Source: Fictibacillus halophilus
GTDB taxonomy: Bacteria > Bacillota > Bacilli > Bacillales > Fictibacillaceae
Direction: 5' to 3'
NCBI RefSeq assembly: GCF_016401385.1
Contig: NZ_JAEACF010000001.1
Coordinates: forward strand, 2,604,001 to 2,668,000
DNA: 64,000 nt
Shown here: positions 59,953-64,000 of the stretch, in pieces
How the letters are laid out: each line of letters opens with the position of its first letter
How positions within the stretch are numbered: the first letter of the stretch is position 1
Made by a program: the position numbers and the translations under genes
Notes under the pieces: generated by a model
The model's database searches: none
Seen by the model: the letters and a program-made list of their open reading frames with translations, nothing else
What the model was told of the DNA's origin: nothing

Positions 59953-61491
59953 CTAACCATTAGAACTGAGACTATACTTACCAAAGCTTTCCCTTATTAA
60001 TGCTGTATGTTTTTTGGTGAGAATAAGCAAAACCCCATATACATAGAAAATAATGCTTGTTGTTATAAAACCATAAAATAATACTGTTATAGAAACTGGT
60101 CCCCATATCTGTATGAATGTCCACGTATATCCTAATAAAATTTTTGGAATTAAAATCACTAAAATCAAAAATGCAGCGACTATCAACGTATGTATGGATA
60201 ACATCAAGATCCTCTTACCTTTTAATGCTCTTCTTTCTCTTTGTTTTCTAACAATCATTCTTATTGTTCGTATTGATAATAGGATAAAAATAACACCAAG
60301 TACAAAAAGTACACTAAGGAGAAAGGTCGCTATTTTATCCAGCTTTTGATAACTGTCAGTTTGGTTGGTTGAAACACTTTTACCTTCCCATATGTCCATA
60401 ACACTTTGGCCTATAGATGTCGTAAAACTTGAATTCATATTAGAAAGGATAGCTACACCTAATTCTTTATTTGGCTGCATAATGATAAACGATGAATATG
60501 TTGGGTTCTGCCCCTCATGCTGAATATATTGTTTTGCTTTCTTTTTTACAACTTCCCATCCGCTGGCATAGTAAGAATTCTTATCAAAAGCAGCCACCGA
60601 TCGATCAGGATGGTGAGATTCTTTAATGAGTTGCTTATTAAACTCTTTAATCGAATCATATCCTAACTGTAAATTCATCCATTTCGCAATGTCAGTAGTG
60701 TTGCTTATGATATATCCTGCGGGTATGTTCCCACGATAAATAGGTGGTGTGTATTTCTGCTCTTTCAAAAATCCTATCTTGTAGCCTTGTGCTACCATAG
60801 ATGACTGAACTTGGTGGAGACCAACGAAAGAATCTTTCATCCCAATAGGCTTTAGTACCTGATTTTTTATGTATAGATCATAGGGTTATTTCGTTACATT
60901 CTCGATTACGAGTCCTAGAACATCGTAATTAATTGTTGCATATTCAAACGTGCTTCCTGGCTTTCGGTTCAGTTCCTGATTTAATAATGTCTTTACGTTC
61001 AACTCTAGTGCGTTTGAAGCAGTACTCTCAGGAATTTGCGCTATTGATTTTGAGGCGATTCCGCTTGAATGATATAGTAACTGATTCAGCGTAATGGTTT
61101 GAGGTTCTCCCTGATATTTAAGCTTAAACCATGGAATATACTTGTGAACACTATCAGAACGTTTTAACTTTCCTTCCTTTTCCAAACGAAGAATGGCCAA
61201 ACCGGTAAATGCCTTAGTAGTTGATCCAATCTCAAATAATGTATTGGACGTAACAGGTGTTTTCTCTTTAACGTTTTTGTAGCCGAAATTCCTTTGATAA
61301 ACTGTTTCACCCTTTTCCACAATTACCAGTGAAATACCAAGAATTTTACTAATATGTCTTTGTTGTTCAACCAGCTTTTCGATTTTCTCCGTTTTTTCAT
61401 TTGCTTCAGCGTTAACTAAAGGAGCAGTGAGACAAGTCAATCCTAGAATCAATGTAACTAAAAAGTTAATTATTCTTACTAATTGTTTCAT
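59953..61491 (-). pseudogene. Beta-lactamase-family serine hydrolase with single nonsense codon
   Basis: One continuous 513-codon frame from ATG 61491 (good site AAGGAGAAAACTTT) to 59953, broken only by TAA at codon 202 (60886-60888). Before the stop: signal peptide, SxxK motif Ser90-Lys93 (IGSTTKAFTG), and FEYATINYDVLG, where YAT replaces the usual YSN. After it the frame continues PYDLYIKNQVLKPIGMKDSF, the H-x-G motif QHEGQNPTYSS and four membrane helices at the C-terminus. Class C-like enzymes of this type hydrolyse peptides or esters outside the membrane. CAA to TAA is a single transition and would restore the gene. An internal ATG at 60840 lacks the active site, so the product is probably not functional. 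Confidence 0.85.
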
Positions 61492-61641
61492 AAAGTTTTC
61501 TCCTTGACGGCATTTTCTCTAGAATAATAGAAATGTGAACCAACTTATATCTTACAATTAAACCCATTTATTTAATACAATTACAATTCAACTTATCCAA
61601 AAATTAGTTTTCTAGTTTTATACCTTATAAAATCCCAAAAT

Positions 61642-61677
61642 AAAAAACACTGTTAATATAATTTCGATTAACAGTGC
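61642..61677 (-). terminator. Terminator in decayed region
   Basis: Perfect 10-base stem CACTGTTAAT / ATTAACAGTG and U run on the minus strand. It follows the gene remnant at 61707-61900. Confidence 0.85.
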
Positions 61678-61706
61678 TACTAAATAAAACTTAGAAAGTT
61701 TATTTG

Positions 61707-61900
61707 TTATTTATATGTTAAAAAGAGAAGCTCTTTTGGAAATACAATTACATGATTTATTCCAGCCTTTCGTACATCATATAAATAACCTATCAATGTG
61801 AACGGTATTAAACTTCATCTTTTGTTATCTGCTCATGAAATTTATACTATAATTCAATACAGATTATTTGAATTCCTTCTTCAATTAACCTGCAACGTTT
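61707..61900 (-). pseudogene. Degenerate gene remnant
   Basis: One minus-strand frame reads LIEEGIQIICIEL, stop, YKFHEQITKDEV, stop, YRSH; then the neighbouring frame continues IGYLYDVRKAGINHVIVFPK and ELLFLTYK to TAA at 61707. The amino-acid composition is that of a folded protein, and a terminator follows 30 bp later. The family is not recognised. It is the main content of the gene-free stretch 61492-61999. Confidence 0.35.
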
Positions 61901-61966
61901 GTTTAATAAGTTCATTAGAAAAGGCGTTAATCCTTCTTGGAATCAACGCACCTGATTTTTGAATAG
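61888..61966 (+). repeat. GCGTTAAT-type local repeat, copy 4
   Basis: The most complete copy: CCTGCAACGTTTGTTTAATA, AGTTCATTAGAAAAGGC, then GCGTTAATCCTTCTTGG with AATCAACGC, a palindrome, and ACCTGATTTTTGAATAG. Confidence 0.65.
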
Positions 61967-61999
61967 TGGCCACACAATTATGCAAATAGAATTGATTCA

Positions 62000-62563
62000 T
62001 TACATTAATGGATCATCATATCCATCCACGTTTATATTCCCAAAGATTTCGCCCCATTCTTTAAGAATCTCATGTCTTTGGATACGATGCTTTTCTCTAC
62101 CATATAAGTAAAATGATTCATCACAGCTATTATTCGTAACAAATGTCACACTGTAACTGACACCTATTCCACCTTTGGTATCTCCTGAGAGTCCTCCACT
62201 CCCATCAGAAGAAGTACAATAATCATTTAATTTTTGTCTATTACCATCATCATCTACGTAGTAAAACTTATCATCAATGAAAACTGAATCATCAACAGGT
62301 TCTGACGTAAACGCCACACCGTAAGTAGCCATGCCTGATCCAGCTAAGGTTTCAGAGACACGAATTTCAACGGGAATTATAGAGAAATTGCCTTCTTTTT
62401 TAAATTTAGGTTTATCTGGAACATCGTGAAATACAAAAATAGCTCCATCAAATCCTTCAGGTATCAAAAAGATATTGTTAGATTTTTCCTCTTCCTGAAA
62501 TACACAGCCAGTCATTGAACCTATAATAAAAATAAAAATAATTATATATGCTATCTTCTTCAT
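62000..62563 (-). CDS. Lipoprotein of unknown function, 187 residues
   Basis: A lipoprotein signal ends SMTGC with Cys20. The mature part starts with an acidic stretch and has FLIPEGFDGAIFVFHDV, a pattern I associate with small Bacillus surface lipoproteins (a DUF6843-like opening), and a Gly/Ser-rich SSDGSGGLSGDTKGGIG loop. Mainly beta structure is expected. The site TAGGAGTAAGAA lies ahead of ATG 62563. Expressed outside the membrane; role unknown. Confidence 0.75.
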   Translation of the reverse strand: MKKIAYIIIFIFIIGSMTGCVFQEEEKSNNIFLIPEGFDGAIFVFHDVPDKPKFKKEGNFSIIPVEIRVSETLAGSGMATYGVAFTSEPVDDSVFIDDKFYYVDDDGNRQKLNDYCTSSDGSGGLSGDTKGGIGVSYSVTFVTNNSCDESFYLYGREKHRIQRHEILKEWGEIFGNINVDGYDDPLM

Positions 62564-62801
62564 TTCTTACTCCTAGTAGTATAGTCCATTTAATATTACT
62601 TCACTCTTCTATAAAAGGGGAGTTAATTTTCTGCAATAAAATTCATCTTCTGTTAAATAATTGAACTCATTGTAGTCCGAAAAGGCTTCAAATTAGAAGA
62701 TTCTTCTATTATAATTTAATCGACTTACAATGCTGCAATACAAAAGGTTAACGTTTCTAAACGGGTCTGTTGAACTTTTGTTAGTTTAGGAGATGGCTAG
62801 A

Positions 62802-63575
62802 ATGAATAACGAGCGAATAAAAAGAAAGTTCTTGGCAGCAATACTATCAAGTTTACTTTTTTCTGGTTTTATGGCGATTGGCTCATCGACTATGGGGAAT
62901 CCTGGAGTGAATTATCTTTTATTCTCTGTCATCTTTTTCGTATATTCTGGAGCTATTATTTTTATTTACGGAAACATTGTTTCTCATCTACTAGAATGGT
63001 TGTTTAACCGCTTTTTCCAACCTTCAAAAATCACTTCACTTTGCAGTATCCTCCTACACGGGGTCTTCGGCTCACTGATTGGTCTTATCGGTTTCAATCT
63101 CAGTATTACAATAATGGGATTTGTCGCAGCTCTTCTTTACGGTATCATAGACCATTGGATAAAAACTCGTCAAAACCATGGTCGATCTTTAAAGCCGCTA
63201 ACCTTCCTTGTGATCGCATTTTTCATCCCTTCATTGGTCTTAGGTTTTTTTGCTGATATGGTAGATCCATTTACAGAAGAAGAAGCACAGGACTATGTCG
63301 TGACTTTGCCCGAATATGATGATTTCCCCAATACAGCAGGGAAGATAGAGTTAACAATCCATGGTTTTCATGTCGTGAGAGAAAACATTGTAAAGAAAAA
63401 CGAGGACGGTACATATCTCATCACACTAAAAGAAACAGGAACAAGAGGAACCGAAAAAGCTGTTTGGGAAATTACGTATCGTGTGGAGAGAGGGGCAAGC
63501 TGGTTAGAGAAAGGCCAGGATGAGGTTAGACCTTTGTTTACAAAGGAAGGCATTGAATACTATTTAATGAAGTAG
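62802..63575 (+). CDS. Membrane protein with C-terminal soluble domain, 257 residues
   Basis: Not recognised. Four to five hydrophobic helices fill residues 10-155; the last 90 residues are soluble and beta-rich (KIELTIHGFHVVRENIVK, TYLITLKETGTRG, AVWEITYRVERG). The start is ATG 62802, 9 bases after GGAG; the ATG at 62793 directly touches that site. A terminator follows. The gene stands alone in an accessory region. Confidence 0.7.
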   Translation: MNNERIKRKFLAAILSSLLFSGFMAIGSSTMGNPGVNYLLFSVIFFVYSGAIIFIYGNIVSHLLEWLFNRFFQPSKITSLCSILLHGVFGSLIGLIGFNLSITIMGFVAALLYGIIDHWIKTRQNHGRSLKPLTFLVIAFFIPSLVLGFFADMVDPFTEEEAQDYVVTLPEYDDFPNTAGKIELTIHGFHVVRENIVKKNEDGTYLITLKETGTRGTEKAVWEITYRVERGASWLEKGQDEVRPLFTKEGIEYYLMK

Positions 63576-63603
63576 GACTGCTATGTTAGCAGTCCTGTTT
63601 TAA
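63573..63603 (+). terminator. Terminator of the 62802 gene
   Basis: Perfect 8-base stem AGGACTGC / GCAGTCCT followed by GTTTTAATTT. Confidence 0.8.
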
Positions 63604-63647
63604 TTTAATGAATTATTTAACTGATATATTACTTATTTCACTCTTTA

Positions 63648-63677
63648 AGAAATGCACCCGATTGCGGAATAAATCCT
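63648..63677 (+). repeat. GCGTTAAT-type local repeat, partial copy 5
   Basis: ATGCACCCGATTGCGGAATA, the right-hand block of the family only. Confidence 0.4.
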
Positions 63678-64000
63678 AGTTAAATATATGTATGTTACTT
63701 GTTACATTATTAAAGGCATCTTTAATTCTTTTGATATTCCATGGGTGAATTTGTGATGGTAATTCTGTTCTTTCAAAAAAACCTATCCTTTCAATTTCGC
63801 TATTCGGTTCCCAACTGTCTTTACCAACTATAACTACTTTGAATAAAAGAACTAAATCATCCTTTGAAGGAGAGGAATAAATAGCTATTAAATTGTTTAT
63901 TTCAACGATATAGCCTGTCTCCTCATAAACTTCTCTTTTTACTCCTTCTATTGGTGATTCATTCTTTTCAAGATGTCCACCTGGTAATGTCCAATTCCCT
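63676..64000 (-). CDS. Nudix hydrolase, 5' part outside window
   Basis: An open frame enters from the right edge and ends at TAG 63676-63678; 108 residues are visible. It begins NWTLPGGHLEKNES, and the Nudix box GGHLEKN-E ... KREVYEETGY is complete (G-x5-E-x7-R-E-x2-E-E-x-G). The C-terminal half reads SKDDLVLLFKVVIVG and PWNIKRIKDAF. Substrate unknown. It has no start codon inside the window and so is easily missed. Confidence 0.85.
   Translation of the reverse strand, partial: GNWTLPGGHLEKNESPIEGVKREVYEETGYIVEINNLIAIYSSPSKDDLVLLFKVVIVGKDSWEPNSEIERIGFFERTELPSQIHPWNIKRIKDAFNNVTSNIHIFN

Overview
The window looks like a chromosomal segment of an endospore-forming member of the Bacillaceae. It carries spore genes (an alpha/beta small acid-soluble protein, a GerA-type germinant receptor operon, a Spo0E-like phosphatase), and most intergenic spaces end in simple hairpin plus U-run terminators. 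Gene starts have strong AGGAGG-type ribosome sites and frequent TTG or GTG start codons. The order csbA, uvrB, uvrA, yvlA-yvlB-yvlC-yvlD, hprK-lgt-yvoD-ppaX-yvoF follows the Bacillus subtilis backbone. The style of the sequence would fit a genus such as Fictibacillus, but that is a guess. No rRNA, tRNA, CRISPR array, prophage or insertion sequence was seen.

Layout. 1-6 kb: the 3' part of a cation/proton exchanger, a membrane-anchored TlpA-like protein, two small minus-strand operons and a PutP-type sodium/proline symporter. 6-15 kb: the hprK operon, a gene for a zinc-ribbon/S4-like protein with a possibly structured leader, and the yvlABCD envelope-stress type operon. 15-22 kb: uvrBA, with a TauE/SafE transporter inserted between uvrB and a csbA-like gene. 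22-27 kb: a Hanks-type kinase with a tiny basic partner, a DUF2254 membrane protein, an alkyltransferase-like protein, a broken acetyltransferase and a YkpA-type ABC-F ATPase. 27-35 kb: a TRAP-TAXI transporter operon with DUF1850, a peroxide/iron operon (ykuU-ykuV-dps) with Fur-like and PerR-like sites, a TVP38 protein, a CatE-like dioxygenase and moaA. 36-41 kb: cspB-like gene, an RsbR paralogue, a MetOD1 protein, an APC permease with a divergent LysR regulator, and a Spo0E-like gene. 41-50 kb: ger operon with a small fourth gene, membrane and hydrolase genes, an azoreductase, a SASP gene and microproteins. 50-54 kb: hssR-hssS-hrtB-hrtA, a haem sensing and efflux cassette. 54-64 kb: accessory genes (HIT, AlkD-like, DUF2089 cluster, Nudix, phosphatase), then a decaying stretch from 59.3 to 62 kb with three broken genes and a local palindromic repeat family.

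How genes work together. HprK phosphorylates and dephosphorylates HPr and releases pyrophosphate, which PpaX removes. UvrA and UvrB form the damage-recognition complex. YkuU, YkuV and Dps form a peroxide and iron defence unit. HssRS should sense haem and switch on HrtBA. The TAXI binding protein, DUF1850 protein and fused permease form one uptake system.

Unusual points: five copies of a roughly 130-bp palindromic intergenic repeat; an mRNA hairpin exactly between the Shine-Dalgarno site and the start codon of the DUF1850 gene; two genes interrupted by single in-frame stop codons; and several short genes (59, 58, 46 and 27 residues) that length-filtered gene finding can miss. I did not find a clearly new multi-gene system.
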